From positions 1 through 37,976 of the forward strand of contig JAITKF010000098.1 of the NCBI GenBank assembly GCA_031278545.1: a stretch of DNA of 37,976 nucleotides. The letters are read 5' to 3'. Below the pieces are notes generated by a model, which saw nothing but the letters and a program-made list of their open reading frames with translations, had not been told where the DNA came from and searched no databases. The position numbers and the translations under genes were made by a program. Origin of the DNA: Prevotellaceae bacterium. Its GTDB lineage: Bacteria > Bacteroidota > Bacteroidia > Bacteroidales > UBA932. Below are positions 16,338 to 25,200 of this stretch, in pieces. Every line of letters begins with the position of its first letter. The first letter of the stretch is position 1.

Positions 16338-17279
16338 ATGAAATCTTTCACGCATATTATTTTTTTCATCGGACTGTTAGGGGTAGTGGCGGCGTGCCAG
16401 CAGCAGATTTCACAACAGAAGATGGCGGATTTGCTGACCGATTTCTATCTGTATGGCGAATTGCCGAACGAACTGGAGCGTCCGCTGAAAGATTCGGTAT
16501 CGTTGAGCCGGTCTCTGTTCGTAAAACACCACGTGTCGCAGGAGCAGTTTCGGGCAACGTTGCACTACTATGCTTCGCATCCCAAAAAGATGAAAGTCCT
16601 GTACGAACACATCGACTCGCTGATGAAAGAGAGGGTTGCCCGCTATCAACAGGCGGTAGAAGAAAACGAAATAGCCCGCAACCGCTGGCCGGGACGGGAA
16701 CGATGGGACATCGACACACTGCACATACCTGAAAACGTGATGTTTCATATTCCGATAGATACGTCCGGTAACTTTACGATGAAGGTTAGCGCCACGCTGT
16801 TTGCTGATGATTCGACCCAACAACCGTCCATGACCGGCTATTTCCTTACGAAAATCAAACGGGGTGTGCGCGATACTATCAACCGCAAGACCGTCCTCTT
16901 TACGCCGTCGGGCAGCGCGCAGTCCTATACGCTGTCGTTTTCGACCCTCGATACCAACGTCAATGCCTTTGAGGGCTACTGGTTGCTGGTGAAAAACGAT
17001 ACTGTGGCATGCAGGCAACATATATCGTTGGAAAAAATCCGGCTGTTGCACGACAATGATTCTACATTGTACCTTTCGTCCGATATCAAATATCCAAAAA
17101 TCAATAAAGGCGACCGGCCAGCGTCGAAGGAACCGCCGGTAACGCCAAAGCAGCAAGCGTCACCGTTACGCATACGGCAGCTCGTCGTCCGCGACTCGCT
17201 GACACATTTCAGGAATGCCAAAAATCGAATTTTGACGGAAGAACCGCTGGAGCTGGAATCGCCGGCCGCCAACCCATAA
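16338..17279 (+). CDS. DUF4296 domain lipoprotein
   Basis: A 313-residue exported lipoprotein with a lipobox VVAAC (Cys20). The N-terminal half (about 22-110) resembles DUF4296, a helical Bacteroidetes domain: MADLLTDFYLYGEL, then SLFVKHHVSQEQFRATLHYYASHPKKM. The C-terminal half is predicted to be beta-rich (MKVSATLFADDST, QSYTLSFSTLD, FEGYWLLVKND) and may be a separate binding domain. The end is basic and Pro-rich. No function is established for the family. It lies 4 bases before the amidohydrolase gene, so the two are co-transcribed. Confidence 0.82.
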   Translation: MKSFTHIIFFIGLLGVVAACQQQISQQKMADLLTDFYLYGELPNELERPLKDSVSLSRSLFVKHHVSQEQFRATLHYYASHPKKMKVLYEHIDSLMKERVARYQQAVEENEIARNRWPGRERWDIDTLHIPENVMFHIPIDTSGNFTMKVSATLFADDSTQQPSMTGYFLTKIKRGVRDTINRKTVLFTPSGSAQSYTLSFSTLDTNVNAFEGYWLLVKNDTVACRQHISLEKIRLLHDNDSTLYLSSDIKYPKINKGDRPASKEPPVTPKQQASPLRIRQLVVRDSLTHFRNAKNRILTEEPLELESPAANP

Positions 17280-17283
17280 CGCC

Positions 17284-18498
17284 ATGCGCCATATTGCCGC
17301 TCATTATGTTTTTACAGGCATCGGGAATCCCATTCCGATGGGGGTTATTACGCTCAACGATGAGCATGTAATCACCGAAATCGGCGTCCTGACGGACGAA
17401 ACCGAAAGCACTGAATTTTACAATGGCATCCTGACGTCCGGGTTTATCAACGCGCATTGTCATCTGGAACTGTCATATCTGCGCAATCAGTTGAAACCGT
17501 GTGTCGAGCTGGCCGACTTTATCGGGCAAATGACAAAAATCCCGCGTCGTCCGCCGGCAGCCAACGAGGCGCTCGCCGCCATGTGCGCCGCCGACGCAGA
17601 GATGCAACGCGAAGGCATTGTTGCCGTTGGCGATATCTGTAACACCGCCGGCAGTTTTCCGCTGAAGCGGAGAAGCGCCATTTATTATCATTCATTTATT
17701 GAAGCGGTCGGATTGGATGAGATTGCAGCGGCTGCGGCCATGCAACGACTGCGACAATTATGCGCCGATGCGCAGCAGGCAGGGCTCCCGGCGAGCATCA
17801 CGCCACATGCTGCCTATAGCCTAAGCGACGCACTGCTTGATGCCGCGATGGATGCCGCCAACCGCGCCGGTATCCTCTCGGTGCACAATCAGGAGTGCGA
17901 TACCGAAAACGAATTGTTTACCGCCGGTCGTGGGGCATTGCACGATTTGTTTGCAGCAGCCGGATTTCCGCTGCCGCCGGTTACGGGACAGCGTGCTATT
18001 TATCGCTTGCTGCCGCGCATTGCGCCAAGCGTCCGTGCGCTGTTTGTCCACAACGTAGCCCTCAGTGAAGACGATTACGACAGAGCTACCGACCGCCTGC
18101 CGCATCTGACGTGGGTGCTATGTCCCAATTCCAACCGGCATATCGGGCAAGCCGTACCGCCGGTCGATTTGCTATATCGCAAAAACGCACGGATAGCTAT
18201 TGGCACGGACAGTCTGGCATCGAATAGCCGCTTGTCGGTACTGGAAGAGTTGAAGAGTATCAGCCGTCGGTTTCCGCATATCCCATTACAGACCTTGCTA
18301 CAGTGGGCAACCGTCAACGGTGCAGCGGCATTAGGGAAAGAGCGCGAATGGGGATGCCTGCGCACAGGCGCAAACGCCGGTATCGTACTCATCGAAAACG
18401 TCAATCTCCACAACCTCTGCCTAACCGCCGACAGCCGCGCCCGCCCGCTCGTGTTAAGCGTCAAGCGTGATACGTGCTTGCGGGATGAAAATAGATGA
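17284..18498 (+). CDS. Amidohydrolase-superfamily metal-dependent deaminase/hydrolase
   Basis: A 404-residue cytoplasmic enzyme of the TrzN/SsnA/MtaD-like branch of the amidohydrolase superfamily. Metal-binding residues are seen as His58 and His60 in NAHCH, a histidine in TPHAAYS, another in SVHNQE and an aspartate in IGTDSLASN. PNSNRHIG is also typical of this branch. Enzymes with this layout deaminate or dechlorinate purine-like or nucleoside-type compounds. Some annotation sources call Bacteroidetes relatives aminofutalosine deaminases, but no other futalosine-pathway gene lies here, so I leave the substrate open. It follows the DUF4296 gene by four bases. Confidence 0.85.
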   Translation: MRHIAAHYVFTGIGNPIPMGVITLNDEHVITEIGVLTDETESTEFYNGILTSGFINAHCHLELSYLRNQLKPCVELADFIGQMTKIPRRPPAANEALAAMCAADAEMQREGIVAVGDICNTAGSFPLKRRSAIYYHSFIEAVGLDEIAAAAAMQRLRQLCADAQQAGLPASITPHAAYSLSDALLDAAMDAANRAGILSVHNQECDTENELFTAGRGALHDLFAAAGFPLPPVTGQRAIYRLLPRIAPSVRALFVHNVALSEDDYDRATDRLPHLTWVLCPNSNRHIGQAVPPVDLLYRKNARIAIGTDSLASNSRLSVLEELKSISRRFPHIPLQTLLQWATVNGAAALGKEREWGCLRTGANAGIVLIENVNLHNLCLTADSRARPLVLSVKRDTCLRDENR

Positions 18499-18705
18499 AA
18501 TAAATGAAAATAGATGATAAAACAACAAGGCAGCAGTTCTCGGTGGTTCTCTGTAACACCTCTATGCCTCTCTGTATAACGTGGGGCAAAATTCTACAGA
18601 AAGATACGGAGGAGGCACAGAGAGATACCGAAGACTGTCGCCTGCTTGTCGCACCTTATACCCTGCGTCTCCGCAGGCACACTTCACACTTCACGCATTA
18701 CGATT

Positions 18706-19482
18706 ATGTTATTTTCCGATATTATTTTTGGGCCTCTTCACAGTCGTCGCTTAGGCGTTTCATTAGGGGTTAATTTGCTGCCGGCGCATGGGAAATGGTG
18801 CAATTTCGATTGCATCTACTGCGAATGCGGATGGAATGCCAACCACCGCCACGACCACCAACTGCCCACGCGGGAGCAAGTCCGCGAATCCCTGCAACAG
18901 ACCTTACAAACGATGCAACAGCAAGCACAACTGCCTAATGCTATTACATTTTCGGGCAACGGTGAGCCGACACTGCATCCGCAATTCCATGGAATCGTAG
19001 ACGACGCCATTGCGCTACGCAATACTTATGCCCCGCAAGCACAGGTATGCGTATTGAGCAATGCGACGCTTATCGGACGTGAGGCCATTTTCCGTGCCCT
19101 GCAAAAGGTAGACAGGCCTATCTTGAAAATCGACTCGGCGTTGGAAACGACGGTACAACGAATCAATCAACCGCAGGGCCTCTATACGATAGCCAGCGTC
19201 GTCGAACAAATGCAACGCTTCGACGGGCAATTTTCCCTGCAAACCCTGTTTCTGCGGGGCATATACCACGACGTCGCGCTGGATAACAGCACTCCCGACG
19301 AAATCCGGCGCTGGCTGCACATCGTCGTACAAACCCGCCCGCGTGAAATCATGCTCTATACCCTCGACCGCCGTACCCCGGCCAAACGCCTGCAAAAGCT
19401 CTTGCCAGAAGAACTGCACGCCATTGCCGCGCAGGTACAGGCCTGTAATACATGGGGCGCTGTCGTACAAGTCGCCGGCTAA
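18706..19482 (+). CDS. Radical SAM protein (COG0731-like)
   Basis: A 258-residue radical SAM enzyme with the classical cluster motif Cys32-x3-Cys36-x2-Cys39 (CNFDCIYC) and a SAM-binding GNGEP (ITFSGNGEPTLHP). ILKIDSALE and IMLYTLDRRTPA are further family stretches. I chose the ATG at 18706 because it begins the conserved MLFSDIIFGPLHSRRLG; an in-frame start at 18646 would add 20 residues encoded by spacer-like sequence. The reaction is unknown; relatives are distantly similar to the wyosine-type enzymes. The 207-base gap before it (18499-18705) holds no gene that I can support. Confidence 0.9.
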   Translation: MLFSDIIFGPLHSRRLGVSLGVNLLPAHGKWCNFDCIYCECGWNANHRHDHQLPTREQVRESLQQTLQTMQQQAQLPNAITFSGNGEPTLHPQFHGIVDDAIALRNTYAPQAQVCVLSNATLIGREAIFRALQKVDRPILKIDSALETTVQRINQPQGLYTIASVVEQMQRFDGQFSLQTLFLRGIYHDVALDNSTPDEIRRWLHIVVQTRPREIMLYTLDRRTPAKRLQKLLPEELHAIAAQVQACNTWGAVVQVAG

Positions 19483-19524
19483 CCACCCATCGCCCGCCCG
19501 AACATCTAAATATTATATAGGTAT

Positions 19525-19986
19525 ATGGAGAATGATTTTACCCCACGTCTTCGCATCCGGCACGGAAAACGGGAAATTTTTGACCCCGTGCGCCGAAAAT
19601 TTGTAGCCCTCACACCGGAGGAGGGAGTACGCCAGCAGCTCATCTACTTTCTGGTTACGGTCAAGAAATTCCCGCCGGCGCTACTGCAGGTCGAGACCGC
19701 CTTGACCTATAACGGTCGCTCCTGCCGCGCCGACCTCGTCGCCTACGACCACCATGCCCGCCCACTGCTGATAGCCGAATGCAAAGCGCCGGAAGTCAAA
19801 ATCACACAGGAAGTATTTGAACAAATCGCCCGCTATAATTTGACCCTGCAAGTCCCATATCTCTTAGTAACTAACGGTTTGCAGCACTTCTTCTGTGGCT
19901 TCGACGTCGCGCAAAACCGCTATCGCTTCGAGGAAGAAATGCCGGAGTACGGGAAATTAGAAATTAAGCATTGCCGGCGGCAATAA
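19525..19986 (+). CDS. HsdR N-terminal-like (PD-(D/E)XK fold) small protein
   Basis: A 153-residue protein that matches the type I restriction HsdR N-terminal domain but stands alone, with no helicase part and no hsdM or hsdS nearby. The nuclease-type motif is D70 in RADLVAY and E85-x-K87 in AECKAP, with VRQQLIYFLV before it and YLLVTNG after. Stand-alone copies of this length are common in Bacteroidetes genomes and are usually annotated only by the domain. Whether it cuts DNA is not known. The last nine codons or so, with the stop, fall in a short repeat shared with 10331-10357, so the C-terminus may have been replaced by repeat sequence. Confidence 0.82.
   Translation: MENDFTPRLRIRHGKREIFDPVRRKFVALTPEEGVRQQLIYFLVTVKKFPPALLQVETALTYNGRSCRADLVAYDHHARPLLIAECKAPEVKITQEVFEQIARYNLTLQVPYLLVTNGLQHFFCGFDVAQNRYRFEEEMPEYGKLEIKHCRRQ
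19956..19982. repeat. Short AT-rich/stem repeat, copy 2 (3' end of the HsdR_N-like gene)
   Basis: It matches 10331-10357 at 23 of 27 positions (ATTAGAAATTA, ATTGCC, CGGCA conserved). It overlaps the last codons of the gene ending at 19986. Confidence 0.5.
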
Positions 19987-20075
19987 AGCCAACGGCCACT
20001 CTGCGTTAGAAACCGCCCTCGCCCCCCTGCATATACGCCGGATATACAGAATGCGGGCAAGTCATATTTATTTCT

Positions 20076-20083
20076 TATTTTTG
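20076..20083 (+). promoter_or_regulatory. Candidate -7 element for the glycosyltransferase operon
   Basis: TATTTTTG fits TAnnTTTG, 18 bases before the ATG at 20102. No TTTG is seen at the ideal upstream distance. Confidence 0.5.
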
Positions 20084-20101
20084 TAAAAAAAACAAACCAC
20101 T

Positions 20102-21223
20102 ATGCGTATAGGATTTGATGCGAAACGCGCATTCCGGAATTTTACAGGACTTGGCAATTACAGTCGCGCTACGATTTCCATTTTGTCGGATTTTTATCCC
20201 GACAATCAGTACTTTTTATATACGCCGTTTTATAAGAAACATCCCTTGTTGTCCTTTGCTCATCGGCCGAATATTACGGTACGCGGCCCCGAAGGTTTTC
20301 TGAAACGAATTCCACCGGCATGGCGCTCACTGGGAGTGGCCGACGACATCCGCTTCGATAAAATCCAACTTTTCCACGGGCTGACCGGCGAATTGCCGAT
20401 GATCATCGGAGCGAAAACACGCGCCATCGTTACCATCCATGATCTAATATTCCTGCGGTATCCCGAATATTACAAATCGTTCGACCGCTGGATTTATACA
20501 CGCAAGTACAAGGCCGCTTGCGAACGCGCCGATTTAGTGATTGCCATCAGCGAACAGACGAAACGGGACGTGATGGAGTTTTTCGGTATTGACGAACGAA
20601 AAATCCGGCTGGTATATCAAGGATGCGACTCGCAGTTTTACCGGACGGCGACGGATGTAGAAAAACGCAATGTATGCGCACTGTACCATCTGCCGGCAAA
20701 GTATGCGCTATATGTCGGCACGATCGAAGAACGGAAAAATCTGGCAACGCTGGTAAAGGCGCTGCCACTGTTGCCCGACGACGTACATCTGGTAGCGGTA
20801 GGCCGCGGGATGGCCTATTGCACCAAAGTAAAAGAAGAAATCGAAGAACTGAAACTATCGCATCGGGTATTGTTTCTCCATTCGGTAGCGTTCAACCATC
20901 TGCCGGCCATTTACCAGCAGGCGCAGGTTTTTTGCCTGCCCTCGTTATTTGAAGGATTTGGCATTCCTGTGTTGGAAGCCCTCAATTCCCGTATACCGGT
21001 GATTACGTCGAACGTCTCGAGCCTGCCCGAAGCCGGCGGCCCAAGCGAATTATATGTTGCCCCGACCGACGAAGCGGAAATAGCTTCCGCCATCCGCCGC
21101 GTATTCGACGACGCCGGCCTGCGCCGACGGATGATCGACGGGGGAATAGAACATGCCGCCCTGTTTCACGAACAGTCCATCGCTCAAAACATGTGGAACG
21201 TCTACCGCGAACTGCTGCCATGA
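20102..21223 (+). CDS. Glycosyltransferase, GT4 family
   Basis: A 373-residue GT-B fold enzyme that transfers a sugar from a nucleotide donor, probably to a lipid-linked or cell-wall glycan. The N-terminal domain starts MRIGFDAKRAFRNFTGLGNY with the acceptor-side glycine-rich loop. The donor-side domain holds ALYVGTIEERKN and the EX7E motif in FEGFGIPVLEAL, followed by PVITSNVSSLPEAGG. No signal peptide or membrane segment is seen. Donor and acceptor cannot be told. Its stop overlaps the next start as ATGA, which couples it to the TsaC-like gene, with a thioesterase as third gene. Confidence 0.9.
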   Translation: MRIGFDAKRAFRNFTGLGNYSRATISILSDFYPDNQYFLYTPFYKKHPLLSFAHRPNITVRGPEGFLKRIPPAWRSLGVADDIRFDKIQLFHGLTGELPMIIGAKTRAIVTIHDLIFLRYPEYYKSFDRWIYTRKYKAACERADLVIAISEQTKRDVMEFFGIDERKIRLVYQGCDSQFYRTATDVEKRNVCALYHLPAKYALYVGTIEERKNLATLVKALPLLPDDVHLVAVGRGMAYCTKVKEEIEELKLSHRVLFLHSVAFNHLPAIYQQAQVFCLPSLFEGFGIPVLEALNSRIPVITSNVSSLPEAGGPSELYVAPTDEAEIASAIRRVFDDAGLRRRMIDGGIEHAALFHEQSIAQNMWNVYRELLP

Positions 21224-21759
21224 CCGCCGTCGTGCAACAAGCCGTGCGGACGCTACGCGCCGGCGGGCTGATACTCTACCCGACAGATACCGTATGGGGC
21301 ATCGGGTGCGATGCAACCAACGCCGTGGCCGTAATGAAAATCTTTGCACTCAAACGCCGGGCAGACAGCCGCAGCCTCATCGTACTGATGTCTGGCATCG
21401 CCATGCTTCGCCGGCATGTCGCGCAACTGCCCGACGTCGCCGTCTGTTTAATAGAAACGGCTACAACGCCGCTGACCATCATCTACCCGCAGGCGCAGAA
21501 TCTGGCGGAGAACATACCGGCAGCCGACGGCAGCGTAGCCGTGCGCCTTGTCCGGCATCCTTTCTGCGAACAACTGATACAGACATTCGGCAAGCCAATT
21601 GTATCGACCTCAGCCAACCTATCGGGACAGCCGTCGCCCGCCGGTTTTGCGGACATCGCCGAAGAAATCCGGCGCGGCTGCGACCTTACCGTCCCGCCGT
21701 CCCACGAAGGCGCACCCACCTGCCGCCCATCGTCGATTATTAAAATCATCCGTCCGTGA
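21220..21759 (+). CDS. L-threonylcarbamoyladenylate synthase (Sua5/YciO/YrdC family)
   Basis: A 179-residue protein of the TsaC/Sua5 type, which makes threonylcarbamoyl-AMP for the t6A modification of ANN-decoding tRNAs. It has TDTVWGIGCDATN, the basic substrate-binding stretch KRRADSRSLIVLM, and STSANLSG near the C-terminus. It is the short TsaC-like form without the Sua5 C-terminal domain. I chose the ATG at 21220, which overlaps the preceding stop; a GTG at 21193 would add nine residues inside the previous gene. YciO-type paralogues without the tRNA role cannot be excluded from sequence alone. Confidence 0.9.
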   Translation: MTAVVQQAVRTLRAGGLILYPTDTVWGIGCDATNAVAVMKIFALKRRADSRSLIVLMSGIAMLRRHVAQLPDVAVCLIETATTPLTIIYPQAQNLAENIPAADGSVAVRLVRHPFCEQLIQTFGKPIVSTSANLSGQPSPAGFADIAEEIRRGCDLTVPPSHEGAPTCRPSSIIKIIRP

Positions 21760-21773
21760 AAAGGGCTGAAAAG

Positions 21774-22187
21774 ATGAAAATAGATAACATACATAAAATA
21801 CCTGTTCAGATTCGCTTTAGCGACATCGACGGCATCGGCCATGTGAACAATGTAAAATATAACGAATACTTCGATATCGGGCGGTTGCATTACTTGGAAG
21901 AAGTCTTTGGCCGGACGCTGAACTGGGGCGACAGGCAAACCCTCGTCCTCGTACACACCGAAGCCGATTATCGCCACCCGACATTTTTATACGACACCGT
22001 CGAAGTACACACGTCCGTCACCGAAATCGGAGAACGAAGCATACGCATGAAGCAACGCATTGTCGATACGCACGGCGTCGTCCGTGTCGAAGGCCTCAGC
22101 ATCCTTTCAACGTTCGACATGGAAACAGGAAAATCATTTCCTATACCGGAAGAATGGAAGGAGAAAATGGCGAACTATGTTATGTAA
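21774..22187 (+). CDS. Acyl-CoA thioesterase, hotdog fold (YbgC/4HBT-like)
   Basis: A 137-residue single hotdog domain that should hydrolyse acyl-CoA or acyl-ACP thioesters. The catalytic region reads IRFSDIDGIGHVNNVKYNEY, in which the 4HBT-type aspartate and the HVNN turn are clear. ADYRHPTFLYDTVEV and SILSTFDMETG follow. The start could also be the GTG at 21756, which overlaps the previous stop as GTGA and adds six residues; I prefer the ATG. It is the last gene of the glycosyltransferase-TsaC-thioesterase group and converges on the hybrid sensor gene. Confidence 0.88.
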   Translation: MKIDNIHKIPVQIRFSDIDGIGHVNNVKYNEYFDIGRLHYLEEVFGRTLNWGDRQTLVLVHTEADYRHPTFLYDTVEVHTSVTEIGERSIRMKQRIVDTHGVVRVEGLSILSTFDMETGKSFPIPEEWKEKMANYVM

Positions 22188-22201
22188 CGCATAACGGGGA
22201 A

Positions 22202-22237
22202 GGCTGGCGGGAGAGTGCGCTTTCCCGCAGGCCGGTT
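22202..22237. terminator. Possible terminator between convergent genes
   Basis: Imperfect stem GGCTGGCGGGA / TCCCGCAGGCC (22202-22212 and 22223-22233) with one mismatch and one G-T pair, followed by GGTTTTA. It lies in the 56-base gap between the thioesterase and the hybrid sensor, but the T run is short. Confidence 0.45.
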
Positions 22238-22243
22238 TTAGGT

Positions 22244-25200
22244 TTACTCACTCGCTTGTTTTTTTCGATAGTTCTTCGGCGTGGTTCCGAATTTTTGGGC
22301 AAAGGCGCGGTAGAAACTGCCGCGGTTGATGTATCCGGCTTTGTACATGATTTCGTCGATGGATAATTGGGTGGTGATTAAAAGTTTTTTGACGATAGAG
22401 AGGCGGTATTCTTTGATTAAATCGGCGGGGGTTTGGTTGATGATTTTTTTCATTCGCCGGTAGAGGTGCCGGGCGCTCATGCCTAATTGAGAGGCTAACC
22501 GGTCGGTCGAAAAATTCGGATCGGTAATATTGACGTCCATGATTTTAATGGCTTTGTCGAGAAACGACCGCTCGTCTTTGTGGATGTACTTTCCGCCACT
22601 CAGTTCAAAGGAGCTGATGGCTGAATTGTAATAATCCTTTAAGTCGTCCTGTCGTTGCAGAAGACGGTCTGCAACGGATTTCAGGTAGTCGACGTTAAAC
22701 GGTTTGGTGATATACATTTCGGCGCCGGCTTCGATGCCTTCCACTTGTTCTTCCGGCGTGTTTTTTGCCGACAGGAAGATAAACGGGATGTGTCCGGTGC
22801 GTTTGTTTGCCTTCATTTGCTTGAGCAGTGTAATCCCGTCGAGTTGCGGCATCATAATGTCGGAGATGATGAGTTGTGGCTGGATGCGTTCGAGCGTTTC
22901 GGCGACAGTAGTCGGGTCGGCGACCGGAATTACGTTGTAGTGTTCTTTGAAGATTTCCGATACAAACCAGAGCATTTCCGGGTCGTCGTCAATGACAAGA
23001 ATGGTCGAGCGGGATTTAATAAATTTGTAGTCTTTGGTTTCGATGACGGTTTTATTGTTTCCGAAATTTTGCAGCAGCAGCACTTCTTCGCTGTGCATTT
23101 CTCTTTTTCCGGGCAGGTTCGGCTCTTGATAGGGCAATAGAACCTTAAATTCGGTGAGCGTATCCGGGTCGCTGTGGACGCTAATTTCCCCGTTGAGCAG
23201 TTTAACCATATTATGGCAAATGGCTAATCCCAGCCCGTTGCGCGACGAGAGACCTTTGCGTGTTTGGCGTTCAAAGTTTTCCAATACCGTATAGCGGTCG
23301 AATATAAGCGGGATGTCCTTTTCTTTAATCCCTTTCCCGGTGTTAGATACCAGCATTTGTAAGGTTTCGTCCTTGCGGTTGACGATTACTTCGATTTTGC
23401 CGTTATCGGGCGTGTATTTAAAGGCGTTCGAGAGAAGGTTAGTCAATATTTTGGTGATACATCCCTTGTCGGAGTTCCATTCTACCGGCTCGTCGATATG
23501 AATTTGGTAGTCGATATTCCGCGTTTCGGCCAAGTCTATAAATGATTCCGCAATATTCCGCGCCAGCTCTGTTATCGCCAGCGGCTCTATCAAACAGAAT
23601 TTATGGCCGGTTTCTATTCGCCGAAATTCAATGAGTTCTTGTATAAGGGAGTTTAAGCGTTCGGCATTTTTCAGTATCAGCGTGGCGTATTTTCTCACAA
23701 ACGTGTCGGTACCGGCGTATGACACGATGCGAGCGCATGGCCCGTAGATGAGCGTCAGCGGCGTGCACAGTTCGTGCGTAATGTTGGTGAAAAACCGGAG
23801 TTTTGATTCGTAAATTTCCTCTTTTTGCTGCTGGTTCATTTTTTCGATCATGGACGTCCGTTTGTTTTTGTAGGAGGCCCGCACCAGCAGCAACGAACCG
23901 TATAGAATCGCCGCGCACAACAAGGTGTACGCCAGATACGCCCAAATCGTTTTATACCATGGCGGCAGGATCACGATTTTCAGCGAGTAGTCGTTCTGCG
24001 ACGAAGTGGTAATTCCGTTGTCGTATTTGATATGCAGGATATATTCGCCCGGCGGGACTTTGGTGAAGGTTACTACATTCGAAAAGCCTTTGTCAAACCA
24101 TTGGTCGTTAAAATTTTCGAGATTATAGGCATAGCGATAATGTTGCCCGTTGATGTAATCCGGGGCAATAAACGAGATAGAGAAAAAGTTTTGTTCGTAA
24201 GGCAGTTCGAGGTACTCTCCGTTTTTTGTTTGCCGCATGAAATCGACAATGTTGTATTCATTCTCATAAATCTTAAGGCCCGTAAAATAGATGGGCGGCG
24301 TAAACTCCCGTCCTTCGAATACATCCTGTGTAATGGATAGGAAGCCGTTTGTGCCGCCGAAAAGCAGGATACCTGTGCGTTCGTCGCGGAAGTATGCGCC
24401 GTCACTAAATTCAATGACATCCAGCCCGTTTTTATGATTATAAATACGGAATTTTTTTGTTTCGACATCGAACTGTACTATCCCATTGTTGGTGCTTAGC
24501 CACAAATGCCCGTTGTGGTCTTCCAAAATGCCATGAATCGTATTGTTCGGCAGGCCTTCTATTTCGTTGTAGTTTTCGTAAACCACGGTGTCCTTATCGT
24601 AATGTAGCAGGCGGGTGATGCCGAAACTCGTACCGAACCAAATATTTCCTTTGCGGTCTTTCTGCCCGCTCAGGATGTCGTTAATGGTCTCAATATCTTT
24701 TTTACTGAAGCGTATTTGCGTAAATGTTTCCGTCCGGACATCGAGGCGCTGCACGCCATACCCCCTGTTGCCGAACCACAGCAGGCTGTCGTTTTCCTGT
24801 AAGGCGGAAAAGAAATAGTTGTACGAGATTTCGTCTTTGATAAACATGAAACGCTTCACGGTTTTGATGTACGGGACATCGTACGAACCGTCAACAATCA
24901 CTTTCAGGATGCCCGACCCGACGGTGGCAACCCACAGCGTTGTGTCGTTCACTTCGCAAATCGAATGTACGTAGACAATTTCTTCGTCGCTACGGGAGGA
25001 CATCGGCTTAATGCGCTTTTCTTTATAGGAGTAGTAGTTTAATCCGGGGCCGTCGCCGCCAATCCAAATCAGGTTTCGCCGGCTGTTGGCAAAGGCATAT
25101 ATCGTATTGTTGGTAAGGGCGCTGTTGTTGGTCGTGTAGTGGTCAATTTTTTTGGTGTTGATGTTGCCGTTGATTTGAAAATCGTCAATGGTGAGGATGC

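Noticed and set aside
18504-18773. 89-codon frame before the small radical SAM gene
   Set aside because: It overlaps the start of the radical SAM coding region and has a composition typical of spacer DNA.
19525-19986. Type I restriction-modification system
   Set aside because: Only an HsdR_N-like domain is present; no helicase, HsdM or HsdS gene lies nearby, so no restriction system is claimed.
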